From Cherax quadricarinatus (taxonomy: Eukaryota > Arthropoda > Malacostraca > Decapoda > Parastacidae), in the NCBI RefSeq assembly GCF_038502225.1, contig NC_091391.1:6577893-6641892 (forward strand): a DNA stretch of 64,000 bases. The letters run 5' to 3'. The first letter of the stretch is position 1. Each line of letters begins with the position of its first letter. A program made the position numbers and the translations under genes. The notes under the pieces are model-generated. The model saw only the letters and a list, made by a program, of their open reading frames with translations. It made no database searches and was not told the DNA's origin. This document shows, piece by piece, positions 10,128 to 22,145 of this stretch.

Positions 10128-11725
10128 TATTATCACACTGGCCGATTCCCACCAAGGCAGGGTGGCCCGAAAAAGAAAAACTTTCACCATCATTCACTCC
10201 ATCACTGTCTTGCCAGAAGGGTGCTTTACACTACAGTTTTTAAACTGCAACATTAACACCCCTCCTTCAGAGTGCAGGCACTGTACTTCCCATCTCCAGG
10301 ACTCAAGTCGGGCCTGCCGGTTTCCCTGAACCCCTTCATAAATGTTACTTTGCTCACACTCCAACAGCATGTCAAGTATTAAAAACCATTTGTCTCCATT
10401 CACTCCTATCAAACACGCTCACGCATGCCTGCTGGAAGTCCAAGCCCCTCGCACACAAAACCTCCTTTACCCCCTCCCTCCAACCTTTCCTAGGCCGACC
10501 CCTACCCCGCCTTCCTTCCACTACAGACTGATACACTCTTGAAGTCATTCTGTTTCGCTCTATTCTCTCTACATGTCCGAACCACCTCAACAACCCTTCC
10601 TCAGCCCTCTGGACAACAGTTTTGGTAATCCCGCACCTCCTCCTAACTTCCAAACTACGAATTCTCTGCATTATATTCACACCACACATTGCCCTCAGAC
10701 ATGACATCTCCACTGCCTCCAGCCTTCTCCTCGCTGCAACATTCATCACCCATGCTTCACACCCACATAAGAGCGTTGGTAAAACTATACTCTCATACAT
10801 TCCCCTCCTTGCCTCCAAGGACAAAGTTCTTTGTCTCCACAGACTCCTAAGTGCACCACTCACCCTTTTCCCCTCATCAATTCTATGATTCACCTCATCT
10901 TTCATAGACCCATCCGCTGACACGTCCACTCCCAAATATCTGAATACATTCACCTCCTCCATACTCTCTCCCTCCAATCTGATATCCAATCTTTCATCAC
11001 CTAATCTTTTTGTTATCCTCATAACCTTACTCTTTCCTGTATTCACTTTTAATTTTCTTCTTTTGCACACCCTACCAAATTCATCCACCAATCTCTGCAA
11101 CTTCTCTTCAGAATCTCCCAAGAGCACAGTGTCATCAGCAAAGAGCAACTGTGACAACTCCCACTTTATGTGCGATTCTTTATCTTTTAACTCCATGCCT
11201 CTTGCCAAGACCCTCGCATTTACTTCTCTTACAACCCCATCTATAAATATATTAAACAACCACAGTGACATCACACATCCTTGTCCAAGGTCTACTTTTA
11301 CTGGGAAATAATTTCCCTCTTTCCAACATACTCTAACTTGAGCCTCACTATCCTCGTAAAAACTCTTGACTGCTTTCAGTAACCTACCTCCTACACCATA
11401 CACCTGCAACATCCGCCACATTGCCCCCCTATCCACCCTGTCATACGCCTTTTCCAAATCCATAAATGCCACAAAGACCTCTTTAGCCTTATCTAAATAC
11501 TGTTCACTTATATGTTTCACTGTAAACACTTGGTCCACACACCCCCTACCTTTCCTAAAGCCTCCTTGTTCATCTGCTATCCTATTCTCCATCTTACTCT
11601 TAATTCTTTCAATAATAACTCTACCATACACTTTACCAGGTATACTCAACAGACTTATCCTCCTATAATTTTTGCACTCTCTTTTGTCCCCTTTGCCTTT
11701 ATACAAAGGAACTATGCATATTCTT
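10128..11725 (-). mobile_element. RTE copy D, 5'-truncated, long open frame
   Basis: Young-family copy covering the 3' tail, 3' UTR and the C-terminal half of the protein. 5'-truncated just upstream of the YKGKGDKRECKNYR motif of the RT palm. Very close to the 46-kb copy. The flanks show no clear target duplication at a glance. Confidence 0.92.
10372..11706 (-). CDS. RTE reverse transcriptase, C-terminal 444 residues (truncated copy)
   Basis: Open from MYKGKGDKRECKNYR to the natural C-terminus. Visible RT motifs: RISLLSIPGKVYGRVI, EQGGFRKGRGCVDQVF, FMDLEKAYDRV (first catalytic Asp), LGQGCVMSLWLFNIFIDG (R to D-loop variant of LRQG and S for P), LLFADDTVLLG (catalytic DD) and LKVNTGKSKVM. After the RT lie the thumb-like domain with LRWFGHVERIERNRM and the basic GRRGRGRPRKGW. 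It lacks the endonuclease and upstream palm, so it cannot work alone. It is a transposon fragment, not a host gene. Confidence 0.88.
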   Translation of the reverse strand: MYKGKGDKRECKNYRRISLLSIPGKVYGRVIIERIKSKMENRIADEQGGFRKGRGCVDQVFTVKHISEQYLDKAKEVFVAFMDLEKAYDRVDRGAMWRMLQVYGVGGRLLKAVKSFYEDSEAQVRVCWKEGNYFPVKVDLGQGCVMSLWLFNIFIDGVVREVNARVLARGMELKDKESHIKWELSQLLFADDTVLLGDSEEKLQRLVDEFGRVCKRRKLKVNTGKSKVMRITKRLGDERLDIRLEGESMEEVNVFRYLGVDVSADGSMKDEVNHRIDEGKRVSGALRSLWRQRTLSLEARRGMYESIVLPTLLCGCEAWVMNVAARRRLEAVEMSCLRAMCGVNIMQRIRSLEVRRRCGITKTVVQRAEEGLLRWFGHVERIERNRMTSRVYQSVVEGRRGRGRPRKGWREGVKEVLCARGLDFQQACVSVFDRSEWRQMVFNT

Positions 11726-12052
11726 GTCTTCTTTTATTATTCCTTAAGTTCATCACTATGCTTTCTTTTTGACTTTCCTACATTATGGTACTGTATATTA
11801 TTGCTTGTTTCTCTCCTCCTTCGATAGGTCTACAGTATTTGATACATCTAGTCTTTGCATTCCAAATTCCTGTATTCAGTGTTGTATTTTAATACAGTTC
11901 AACAATAAGAGAAAGGTAAGGCAGGTAATGCGATGCAGTGAATAACACCTCAAACCTGTCTGATTATACACAAGATCAAACTGATTTCGTAGATTAGCTG
12001 TGGAAAAACACACAAAACACAATACGTACAGATACACATATTCATGGAAAAC

Positions 12053-12131
12053 ATTTTGGTTCTGGGACCTTGGTCACTGTGAACATAGCACGACCAAATG
12101 TTGGAGTGACCTTGGTTCCAGGACCAAAAAA
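12053..12131. repeat. Short inverted repeat
   Basis: TTTTGGTTCTGGGACCTTGG and the inverted GGTTCCAGGACCAAAA bracket about 35 bp. The surrounding 11726-12206 is otherwise unrecognised, with CCGTGACAGG resembling the 45.6-kb repeat unit. Confidence 0.55.
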
Positions 12132-12206
12132 TTTCAAATAAAGAACACAAAGGAACAACACCGTGACAGGAAAAATACACAAACTGCACATAAGAGAAAC
12201 CTTATA

Positions 12207-12392
12207 CTGTATTTCGCGGCTTTTTAGACACTTTTCCCCATAAAATCTCCAAACACCAGCCTGCATCCTATAAACTGAAGGTCAGTGACGGGAGCTATAA
12301 GTTTGGGGTGTGGGGTGGACTGTAGCTCTCCCAGTTATGTCCGATGCCAAGCCACTGAAACTAAAACAAATCTTATAAGCTGCGAAATACGG
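12207..12392. mobile_element. MITE with CTGTATTTCGCGGC termini, TA flanks
   Basis: The left end CTGTATTTCGCGGCTT and right end GCTGCGAAATACGG are inverted, flanked by TA at 12205-12206 and 12393-12394. 186 bp, no coding capacity. The superfamily is not clear from the ends. Confidence 0.7.
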
Positions 12393-13585
12393 TAATAACA
12401 TTTCGGTCTGACTTTGACTACTAACTACTCAACGGTCGAAGTCAGATCGTAACCTTATCATAAAATTTCTCACTCCTATGTGCAGGTTATTTGTGTACAT
12501 TTCCAATAGATCCTAAGTGAATTTAGCTTGTCTTTTTCCACAATTGTTAGTTATCATATACCTTTGTATCCATTCTGGAGACTTAAGATAAAACTATAGG
12601 AGCTGAGAGGAGTTAGAGCACCAGTGTAATCATGCATCTTGCTAGTACTGTACAGGACAGCCAGCGCATACATCGCTTATTTTTGGTGTTCCATGTTTTT
12701 GTTGGCATTAAATTGAGCCGTTGTTCCACCCACCGCTGACAAATACCAGCGGGCCAACATAATGAATTACGTTCAAAATAGTATAAAATGTTGACAAGTT
12801 AATGATTAAGACATGTGCTACACTTGAAGCCTACAAGTAGGCTTCTTCAAATACAGTCAGAAGGTGTAGTAATGAAATGAAGATGTAATCAGTCCATCAA
12901 CATCATATGGTATTTCTCTAAGGTTGACGGAGTGATGACGTTTTTATTTCCCTACTACACCTGAGGCCTCTGTATCCGACTGAAGAAACCTACTGTGTAG
13001 GCTTCTTCAGCCAGATAAAGATACCCAACAGCTACACATGTGTCTTAAATAATCATAATGAACGCTGGCTCAATTGGAAGCCAAGGAAAATGTAGAACAC
13101 CGAAAAGAAGGAACCGTACATGAGGGGCCCTCCAGTACTCGGAAACTTGGAAAATAACAAGCAGACTCGTCTAATACAAGAGTAACAGTCTGTGGGAAGT
13201 GGGATGAGTGTACTAACCATTTAGTATAAGCTTAATAGTCATACAGCATAAGGGTGATGGTCAACATTATTAAATGCATCAAGAAAGACGTAGATGGGGA
13301 GGTGTAGGAAAAGGACACGGCAGTACAGACCAGATCCTTGAATGTTGAGGGTTACGTCACAACACTGAATGAGCAAGAATATTTTTCAGATAAACAAAAT
13401 ACAGTATATCTGTGCTTTGTGCCAAGAATATGTAATGTAGTGGTGAAGGATCAGTGTGTCTGGTACATTGGTGATGCTGTGATGTGTGTACAGTAGAATG
13501 ATGATGATGCGAAGTGTGCGCAATACATTGGTGATGCTGTGAAGTGTGTGTGTGTTGTATACTAGTGATGCTGTGAACACTAGTA
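12393..13585. repeat. Dispersed GAAAC-type repeats and unassigned intron sequence
   Basis: 12397-12490 is a copy, in reverse, of the GGACCGAAACGTC / TGTGCGGGTTATTTGTG repeat. 12955-13050 carries GACTGAAGAAACCTACTGTG and AAGATACCCAACAGC. The remainder, including short GTGATGCTGTGA-like runs at 13440-13580, shows no recognised feature. Confidence 0.5.
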
Positions 13586-14035
13586 CAGGTCCCCCATCAC
13601 AAATCTGGCATCATTAGGACCTGTAGTGTGCCAGATTACTGAGTTTGCCAGATTACAGTGTGGTTAGGTTAGAATACACTTAATAAAATTAATCAACTTG
13701 ACTTACACAAAATTCATTGAACGTCGGCAAAAATCGAACATTTCCACTACTTTGAGCTCAATTTCAAGGTACTTTTCATCATGAAAGCAATCTAAATCAT
13801 GTCTATTTCTGTAATACAGTGGTCCCCCGCTTTTCGTAGTTCCGGCAATCGTAAAATTCGCCAATCATAGAGGTATTTTCGTATAAACATGGACTCGCTT
13901 TTCATAGGTTGACTCGCGAGTCGTAGTTCGTCTGGGACGCGTACCCACGGCGTGAGCCAGGGCGGCAGCCAGTCTGGCATTGTTTACCAGTGAGCGAAGG
14001 TCCCCTCACGTGCTCCAGCGAAATATTTCATAATA

Positions 14036-14238
14036 CAGTGGACCCCCGGTTAACGATATTTTTTCACTCCAGAAGTATGTTCAGGTGCCAGTACTGACCG
14101 AATTTGTTCCCAAAAGGAATATTGTGAAGTAGATTAGTCCATTTCAGACCCCCAAACATACACGTACAAACGCACTTACATAAATACACTTACATAATTG
14201 GTCGCATTCGGAGGTAATTGTTATGCGGGGGTCCACTG
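14036..14238. mobile_element. 203-bp Tigger-like MITE, copy 1 (nested)
   Basis: CAGTGGACCCCCGGTTAACG at the left and GCGGGGGTCCACTG at the right; TA at 14034-14035 and 14239-14240. Same length and inner sequence (ACTTACATAATTGGTCGCA) as copies at 50523, 55824 and 59528. It lies in the 5' UTR of the Tigger transposase. Confidence 0.93.
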
Positions 14239-14281
14239 TATTCCATTTATTTTAGTGCTTGCAAGTACTAAATAAGCTACC

Positions 14282-16072
14282 ATGGCTCCAAAGAAAGCTC
14301 CTAGTGCCAAGCCTGTGGTAAAGAAGGTGAGAAATACGATTGAATTTAAGAAAACCATCACTGAACAATATGAAAGTGGTACAAGTGTGGCCGAACTGTC
14401 CAGGATGTATAAGAAACCCTACACAACCTTATGTTCCATAGTGGCCAAGAAAAATGAAATAAAGGATGCTGTTGTTGCAAAGGGAGTAACTATGCTGACA
14501 AAAATGAGATCACCAGTACTGGAAGAGGTTGAGAAGTTATTATTGGTGTGGATAAATGAGAAACAATTAGCAAGAGACACTCTTATGACTTTGTTTATTT
14601 GTGAAAAGGCTAGGCAGTTGCATGAAGATTTGGTAAAGAAATTGTTGCAAATAGTGGTGAAGTGAGTGAATTTAAGGCCAGCAAAGGCTGGTTTGAGAGA
14701 TTTAAGAACTGTACTGGCATACACAGTGTAGTAAGGCATGGTGAGGCTGCCAGTTCGGACCACAAGGCGGCTGAAAAATATGTGCATGAATTCCAGTACA
14801 TAGAGGCTGAAGGACTGAAACCTGAACAAGTGTTCAATTGTGACGAAACACGCCTCTTTTGGAAGAAAATGCCAAAGAGGACCTTCATTACACAAGAGGA
14901 AAAGGCACTGCCAGGACACAAGCCTATGAAAGACATCGCTAACGCTAATGTTCTGTGCTAATGCTAGTGGGGATTTCAAAGTGAAGCCATTACTAGTGTA
15001 CCATTCTGAAAATCCCAGTGTGTTCAGGAAAAACAATGTTATGAAGAGTAAATTGTGTGTGTTTTGGAAATCTAATAGTAAGGCATGGGTCACGAGGGGA
15101 ATTTTCGTCGAGTGGTTCAATGAAGTGTTTGGCCCTAGTGTGAAGGAGTATCTCCTGGAAAAGAAATTGGATCTCAAGTGCCTGCTAGTAATGGACAATG
15201 CACCTGCTCATCCTCCAAACTTGGATGACCTAATTTTCGAGGAGTTTGGGTTCATCACAGTAAAGTTCTTGCCCCCGAATACCACTCCTCTCCTCCAACC
15301 CATGGACCAGCAGGTTATTGCAAACTTCAAAAAACTCTACACAAAAGCAATGTTTCACAGGTGCTTGACTGTGACCACAGACACTCACTTGACCCTAAGG
15401 GAATTTTGGAGAGAACACTTCAGCATCCTCCACTGCATAACCCTTATAGGTATGGCTTGGGAGGGAGTGACTACCAGGACTTTGAACTCTGCCTGGAGAA
15501 AATTGTGGCCAGATTGTGTCGACAAGAGGGATTTTGAAGAATTTGGGACTGACCCTAATGAGCCTATGTCTGTTGTAAAATCAATTGTGGCACTGGGGAG
15601 TTCCATGGGGTTGGATGTGAGTTTGGAGGATGTGGAAGAATTGGTGGAAGACCACAATGAAGAGCTCACCACTGAGGAGCTGCAAGCTTCAGCAGGAAGA
15701 GCAACACATCGCAGCTCAGAATCTTGCTGCAGAGGAGGAGGAAGAGAGATGGAAGAAGGTGCCTTCTTCAGAGATTAAAGAGATTTTTACTATGTAGGGT
15801 AAGATGGAAAGCTTTATGGAGAAACATCACCCTAACAAGGTTGTTGCAAGCCAGGTTGGCAACATGTACAGTGACAAAGTCTTGGGCCATTTTAGGGAAG
15901 TGTTAAAGAGACGCCAGAAACAGAGCTCTCTCCACAGTTATTTTGTGAGACAGGACTCCAGTGACTCTCAAGGTGGTCCTAGTGGCATTAAGAAACAGAG
16001 AAGAGAAGCAACCCCAGAAAAGCAAATGGTACCTGAGGTGTTGATGGAAGGGGATTCCCCTTCCAAACTATA
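14282..16072 (+). pseudogene. Tigger (TIGD1-like) DDE transposase, frameshifted
   Basis: Starts MAPKKAPSAKPVVKKVR. In order: CENP-B/psq-type HTH (YESGTSVAELSRMYKKPY), Tc5-type HTH (EEVEKLLLVWINEKQL), then the DDE domain with FNCDET (first Asp), LLVMDNAPAHP (second Asp) and NTTPLLQPMDQQVI (third Asp). The C-terminal RQDSSDSQGGPSGIK ends before a terminator-like AATAAA at about 16125. Frame shifts occur at about 14655, 14955 and 15690-15800, so no single protein is made. All three catalytic Asp codons survive. The family moves DNA by cut-and-paste at TA sites (established). Confidence 0.92.
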
Positions 16073-16599
16073 AACAATCCACTCTCTCTCCTCCTCCAGT
16101 CTCCCATACACTAAGAAGAATCTCCAATAAAGGTAAGTGTTATGCTGTTAATGTTTCATTCATCATTTCCCATTGTATTGTTTATGTACTACATGCATAT
16201 TTCATGTTAAAAAATTTTTTGTTTTAATACTTCTGGGTGTCAGGAACGGATTAATTGTATTTACATTATTTCTTATGGGGAAATGATTTGTAAATCGTAA
16301 ATTTCGTTTATAGTAACAGCTCCAGGAACGGATTAATTACGAACAATGAGGGACCACTGTATATCTTCCATTCTACCAAATGAGACCAAAAAAACGAGAA
16401 TACAACCATAAAAACCACACGAAAATATACCGCAAAGAGGCGGCTAATGGCTGAGAAATGAACTCTCTTTATTTATTGTCCATCTTTTTTATTTTTGTTG
16501 CACGTTAAGAACCATCTTTCCATCATACATTGCCCAAGTTTCAATGAGATAGCCCAACAAACAAATGAGAAAAAACTTTTTACTAAAAATCATATATGG

Positions 16600-16731
16600 C
16601 AAGCCCAAGCCAGGTACTGGAAAAAAGTCACTGACTTTTTTGAGTTATCCTAGGTTCTCTATACATACACTGCTATGTATGATAATCTATGTAACTGTAT
16701 TTGTGTATACCTGAATAAACTTACTTATTTA
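16600..16731. repeat. SINE-type 3' tail (AAGCCAGGTACTGG ... CTGAATAAACTTAC)
   Basis: The stretch with TTGAGTTATCCTAGGTTCTC and TGTATACCTGAATAAACTTA is repeated at 17985-18135, 31600-31705, 37470-37580 and 54140-54230. It forms the 3' part of the tRNA-like SINE family of the window. Confidence 0.6.
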
Positions 16732-17967
16732 CAGTGGTCCCTCAATAATCGTCTGGCTTGATAGTTGTCCTTTTCGGAAATTGTCACGTTATTTTCGTCC
16801 AAACATTGGCTCGCAAATGGTCGGTTGACTCGCTAATCGTCCTTCGTCCGGGACGCGTACTCACGCTCTGAGCCGCCTCGCCCTCCCTTCCCAGCTAGTG
16901 TGCCATTATTTACCAGTGAGCGATGGTCCCCTCACTTGTTCATACGAAATATTTTATAACATTCCATTCATTTTAGTGCTTGCAAGTGCTAAAAAACTGC
17001 CATGGCTCCAAAGAAAGCTCCTAGTTCCAAGCCTTTGGCAAAGAAGGTGAGAAATACGATTGAATTTAAGAAAAACATCATTGAACAATATGAAAGTGGC
17101 GTATGTGTGGCCGAACTGGCCAGGATGTATAACAAACCCCATACAACCATATCTTCCATCGTGGCAAAGAAAAAGGAAATCAAGGAAGCTGTTGTTGCTT
17201 GGAGAAAATTGTGGCCAGAATGTGTCCACAAGAAGGATTTTGAAGGGTTTGGAGCTGACCCTGATGAGCCTATGTCAGTTGTGAGCTCTATTGTGGCACT
17301 GGGGAGTTCCATGGGGTTGGATGTGAGTTTGGAGGATGTGGAAAAGTTGGTGGAAGACCACAACAAAGAGCTAACCACTGAGGAGCTGCAAGAGCTTCAG
17401 CAGGAACAGCAACAGATCGCAGCTCAGAATCTTGCTGCAGAGGAGGAGGAAGAGAGATGGAAGAAGTTGCCTTCTTCAGAAATTAAGGAGATTTTTGAAA
17501 TGTAGGGTAGGATGGAAAGATTTATGAAGAAATCACCCTGACAAGGTTGTTGCAAGCCATATCGGCAACTTGTACAGTGACAGAGTCTTGGCCCATTTTA
17601 GGGCCAAGAAACAGAGCTCTCTGAACACTTTTTTGGTGAGACAGGACTCCAGTGACTCTCAAGGTGGTCCTAGTGGCATTAAGAAACAGAGAAGAGAAGT
17701 AACCCCAGAAAAGCAAATGGTACCTGAGGTGTTGATGGAAGGGGATTCCCCTTCCAAACTAGAAACAATCCACTCTCCTCCTCCTCCAGTCTCCCATACA
17801 GTAAGAAGAATCTCCAATAAAGGTAAGTGTTATGCTGTTAATGTTTCATTCATCATGTCCCATTGTATTGTTTATGTACTACATCTATATTTTGTGTAAA
17901 ATTTTTTTTCTTTTAATACTTCTGGGTGTCAGGAACGGATTAATTGCATTTACATTATTTCTTATGG
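16732..17967 (+). mobile_element. Tigger copy 3, 3' truncated
   Basis: Left terminal repeat CAGTGGTCCCTCAATAATCG after TA (16730-16731). The right terminal repeat is missing; sequence breaks off after TTTCTTATGG at about 17967 and continues as SINE-like tail. The coding part is internally deleted. Confidence 0.88.
17002..17761 (+). pseudogene. Tigger transposase remnant, HTH kept, DDE deleted
   Basis: Frame 17002-17505 reads MAPKKAPSSKPLAKKVR, the HTH (YESGVCVAELARMYNKPH), then jumps at VVAWRKLWPECV to the C-terminal coiled region (ELQELQQEQQQ) and stops at 17503. A second frame carries the RQDSSDSQGGPSG tail. The catalytic domain is lost by internal deletion at the same region as in the 3.8-kb copy. 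Confidence 0.87.
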
Positions 17968-18660
17968 ATAAAGAAACATGCCCAATGTTTCTACCCTGGC
18001 TGGGAATCGAGTATTTACCAAAAATCACATATGGCTAACCCAAGCCAGGTACTAGAAATAAGCCATGTTGTCTGGCTTTTTTGGGTTATCCTAGGTTCTC
18101 TACACATATGCTGCTATGTGTGATAATCTATATAGAGAAAATAACTCTTTTATTTTAGGTTCATGGTGGAGTACGAGTGTATATCACAGTTAGCCCTGTG
18201 CTACACTCCGTTTTCTCTAATATAAGCCCCAAGACAGGGATAGGAGAATGGTATTTGTATACCATATCCTCTTCATACCTCCATCGAACTGCTTGGTATT
18301 ATGCCAGATTTTATTCATTCTGGAGTATTTAACATGTTCTATGTTATTTATATTGTTTATTATGTAATATCAGATCAATTGTGATGGGCAATAAGCTGTA
18401 GTGTTGATATTAGCGTAATAATAAAGCATATTCTCCTGCATCACGAGACCGAGCTCATGACAACTGACAGCGGCTTCAAAGCCAATGTACTGTGTAGGTG
18501 CTTTACACAACGAGAAGCATTTCTTTTATTCATTGGAACCGTGGCTAGGGCTAAAAGCAGGTAGGTTATAACAAATGGAGAAAAAGAAATTAGAATGACT
18601 TATGCAGCAAGTAGCGCTACCAAACAGTACCAGCAGGTTGGTATGGCGACCCTGGAAATT
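17968..18660. repeat. SINE-type tail and unassigned sequence
   Basis: 17985-18135 is the AAGCCAGGTACTAG / GGGTTATCCTAGG tail. 18136-18660 shows no recognised feature apart from being the right-hand interior of the TIR element at 13586-18724. Confidence 0.5.
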
Positions 18661-19004
18661 TGAAATTATGCTAGCCAAAATTAGTGCCGAATAACTGATT
18701 GCCGGATTTGTGATGGCGGACCTGTACAGTGGTGAAGCTGAAGTGTGTAGTACACTAGCTGTGAAGTCAAGACTATAACTTTGTAATTCAATAAATGGTT
18801 TTCCATGACTTTCACATACATCTAGAATAAGATTACTCTCTAGTATTGTACACATACATAACACACAGTAAAGAATCAGAGAAAACTGTTAGGAGTAGAT
18901 TGTAAAATAGTAATTTTGTGGCATTTAAGAATACGAAGTTAAATCGAATTCCTATGAAGTATGATTGATAAAACAAGATATATGAAAGATAATTAGGAAA
19001 GTAT

Positions 19005-21630
19005 GCCCTTGCTTGAAGTTCTGGAGGTGGGAAGTACAGCGCCTGTATTCTGAAGGATGATATAGTTCTGGAGGTGGGAAGTACAGCGCCTGTATTCTGA
19101 AGGATGAGGGAGGATGTTATAGTTCTGGAGGTAGGAAGTACAGTACCTGTACTCTGAAGGATGAGTGAGGATCTTATAGCTCTGGAGGTGGGAAGTACAG
19201 CGCATGTATTCTGAAGGATGAGTGAGGATCTTATAGCTCTGGAGGTGGGAAGTACAGTACCTGTACTCTGAAGGATGAGTGAGGATCTTATAGCTCTGGA
19301 GGTGGGAAGTACAGTACCTGTACTCTGAAGGATGAGTGAGGATGTTATAGTTCTGGAGGTGGGAAGTACAGTGCCTGTACTCTGAAGGATGGGTGAGGAT
19401 GTTACAGTTCTGTAGGTGGGAAGTACAGTACCTGTACACTGAAGGATGAGTGAGGGTGTTACAGTTCTGGAGGTGGGAAGTACAGTACCTGTACTCTGAA
19501 GGATGAGTGAGGATGTTACAGTTCTGGAGGTGGGAAGTACAGTACCTGTACTATGAAGGATGAGTGAGGATGTTACAGTTCTGTAGGTGGGAAGTACAGT
19601 GCCTGTACTCTGAAGGATGAGTGAGAATGTTACAGCTCTGGAGGTGGGAAGTACAGTACCTGTACTCTGAAGGATGAGTGAGAATGTTACAGTTCTGGAG
19701 GTGGGAAGTACAGTACCTGTACTCTGAAGGATGAGTGAGAATGTTACAGTTCTGGAGGTGGGAAGTACAGTACCTGTACTCTGAAGGATGAGTGAGAATG
19801 TTACAGTTCTGGAGGTGGGAAGTACAGTACCTGTACTCTGAAGGATGAGTGAGAATGTTACAGTTCTGGAGGTGGGAAGTACAGTACCTGTACTCTGAAG
19901 GATGAGTGAGGATGTTACAGTTCTGGAGGTGGGAAGTACAGTACCTGTACTCTGAAGGATGAGTGAGGATGTTACAGTTCTGGAGGTGGGAAATACAGTA
20001 CCTGTACTCTGAAGGATGAGTGAGAATGTTACAGTTCTGGAGGTGGGAAGTGCAGTACCTGTACTCTGAAGGATGAGTGAGGATGTTACAGTTCTGGAGG
20101 TGGGAAGTACAGTACCTAAACTCTGAAGGATGAGTGAGGAAGTTACAGCTCTGGAGGTGGGAAGTACAGTACCTGTACTCTGAAGGATGAGTGAGGATGT
20201 TACTGTCCTGGAGGTGGGAAGTACAGTACCTGTACTATGAAGGATGGGTGAGGATGTTACAGTTCTGTAGGTGGGAAGTACAGTGCCTGTACTCTGAAGG
20301 ATGAGTGAGAATGTTACAGCTCTGGAGGTGGGAAGTACAGTACCTGTACTCTGAAGGATGAGTGAGGATGTTACAGCTCTGGAGGTGGGAAGTACAGTAC
20401 CTGTACTCTGAAGGATGAGTGAGGATGTTACTGTCCTGGTGGTGGGAAGTACAGTACCTGTACTATGAAGGATGGGTGAGGATGTTACAGTTCTGTAGGT
20501 GGGAAGTACAGTGCCTGTACTCTGAAGGATGAGTGAGAATGTTACAGCTCTGGAGGTGGGAAGTACAGTACCTGTACTCTGAAGGATGAGTGAGGATGTT
20601 ACAGTTCTGGAGGTGGGAAGTACAGTACCTGTACTCTGAAGGATGAGTGAGAATGTTACAGTTCTGGAGGTGGGAAGTACAGTACCTGTACTCTGAAGGA
20701 TGAGTGAGAATGTTACAGTTCTGGAGGTGGGAAGTACAGTACCTGTACTCTGAAGGATAAGTGAGGATGTTACAGTTCTGGAGGTGGGAAGTACAGTACC
20801 TGTACTCTGAAGGATGAGTGAGGATGTTACAGTTCTGGAGGTGGGAAGTACAGTACCTGTACTCTGAAGGATGAGTGAGGATGTTACAGTTCTGGAGGTG
20901 GGAAGTACAGTACCTGTACTCTGAAGGATGAGTGAGGATGTTACAGTTCTGGAGGTGGGAAGTACAGTACCTGTACTCTGAAGGATGAGTGAGAATGTTA
21001 CAGTTCTGGAGGTGGGAAGTACAGTACCTGTACTCTGAAGGATGAGTGAGGATGTTACAGTTCTGGAGGTGGGAAGTACAGTACCTGTACTCTGAAGGAT
21101 GAGTGAGGATGTTACAGTTCTGGAGGTGGGAAGTACAGTACCTGTACTCTGAAGGATGAGTGAGGATGCTACAGTTCTGGAGGTGGGAAGTACAGTACCT
21201 GTACTCTGAATAATGAGTGAGGATGTTACAGTACTGGAGGAGGGAAGTACAGTACCTGTACTATGAAGGATGGGTGAGGATGTTACTGTCCTGGAGGTGG
21301 GAAGTACAGTACCTGTACTATGAAGGATGAGTGAGGATGTTACAGTTCTGTAGGTGGGAAGTACAGTGCCTGTACTCTGAAGGATGAGTGAGAATGTTAC
21401 AGCTCTGGAGGTGGGAAGTACAGTACCTGTACTCTGAAGGATGAGTGAGGATGTTACAGTTCTGGAGGTGGGAAGTACAGTACCTGTACTCTGAAGGATG
21501 AGTGAGGATGTTACAGTTCTGGAGGTGGGAAGTACAGTACCTGCACTCTGAAGGATGGGTGAGGATGTTACAGTTCTGGAGGTGGGAAGTACAGTACCTG
21601 TACTCTGAAGGATGAGTGAGAATGATTTGG
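19005..21630. repeat. 57-bp minisatellite, about 46 units, related to RTE 3' UTR
   Basis: The unit runs from CTGGAGGTGGGAAGTACAG through TACTCTGAAGGATGAGTGAG to ATGTTACAGTT. Units differ by scattered substitutions (GTGCC/GTACC, GAGGAT/GAGAAT) and a few shared variant blocks, as expected for unequal exchange. Minus-strand frames read SHLQ..ILTHPSEYR repeats; these are not genes. Compare the RTE 3' UTR at 43788-43848. Confidence 0.97.
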
Positions 21631-21984
21631 ATGGAGAGAAACTGGAACTGCAATTTCAGCACTTCTTGTATAACAGTGATTGAATGATGTTGAGTTTGTT
21701 CACTTCTTTGAGTCACTTTGCTTTGCCAGATGAAGTTAAAAAAACCAAATGTGGCAAATATACATTACATAAAAATAAAACACTCATTCGAACTACGAGG
21801 ATGGTTTATATAGTAACCATTATTTTCAAATATAAAAAATATGATAAGAAAAATTTAATGGCTTTACAAAAACATCATGGAAAAAGAAATACAGGAGGAC
21901 ATGCAACACAATGTTCAAGTGTTGCATAGAAAAACAGTTTGAAGATGAAGACTGAGCAGTATGTGGGCTGAATGAAACAACCAT

Positions 21985-22145
21985 GAACTGGCCGCCTTCC
22001 ACCGAGGCAAGGCACGGTGACCAGAAAAAGAAGAATCACTTTCACCATCACTCAGTCCATCACTGTCTTGCCAGAGGAGCACATATATGACAGTTCACAT
22101 ACCCCTCCAAACAGCAAATATCCCCACGCCTCCTTTCGAGCATAA
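21985..22145 (-). mobile_element. Degraded RTE-type 3' tail
   Basis: ACTGGCCGCCTTCCACCGAG, a diverged GGCAAGGCACGGTGACC, and CACTGTCTTGCCAGAGG mark an old minus-strand tail. The following 22146-23230 is AT-rich intron with no supported feature. Confidence 0.65.

Larger units (their letters stand above)
13817..16359 (+). mobile_element. Tigger/pogo transposon, near full length, with nested MITE
   Basis: Ends CAGTGGTCCCCCGC and GAGGGACCACTG are inverted; TA flanks 13815-13816 and 16360-16361. The 2.5-kb length includes a 203-bp MITE at 14036-14238. It carries a broken transposase (14282-16072). It sits inside the CAGGTCC-ended element, so it is younger than that one and older than the nested MITE. 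Confidence 0.93.
13586..18724. mobile_element. TIR element (CAGGTCCSCCATCACAAATC ends) split by two Tigger insertions
   Basis: Left end CAGGTCCCCCATCACAAATC and right end GATTTGTGATGGCGGACCTG are inverted over about 25 bp and flanked by TA (13584-13585, 18725-18726). The interior includes AAAAATCGAACATTTCCACT, a stretch also found in the TTAA element at 34982-36053. Two Tigger copies (13817-16359, 16732-17967) account for most of the length. No transposase of its own is seen. Confidence 0.75.
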
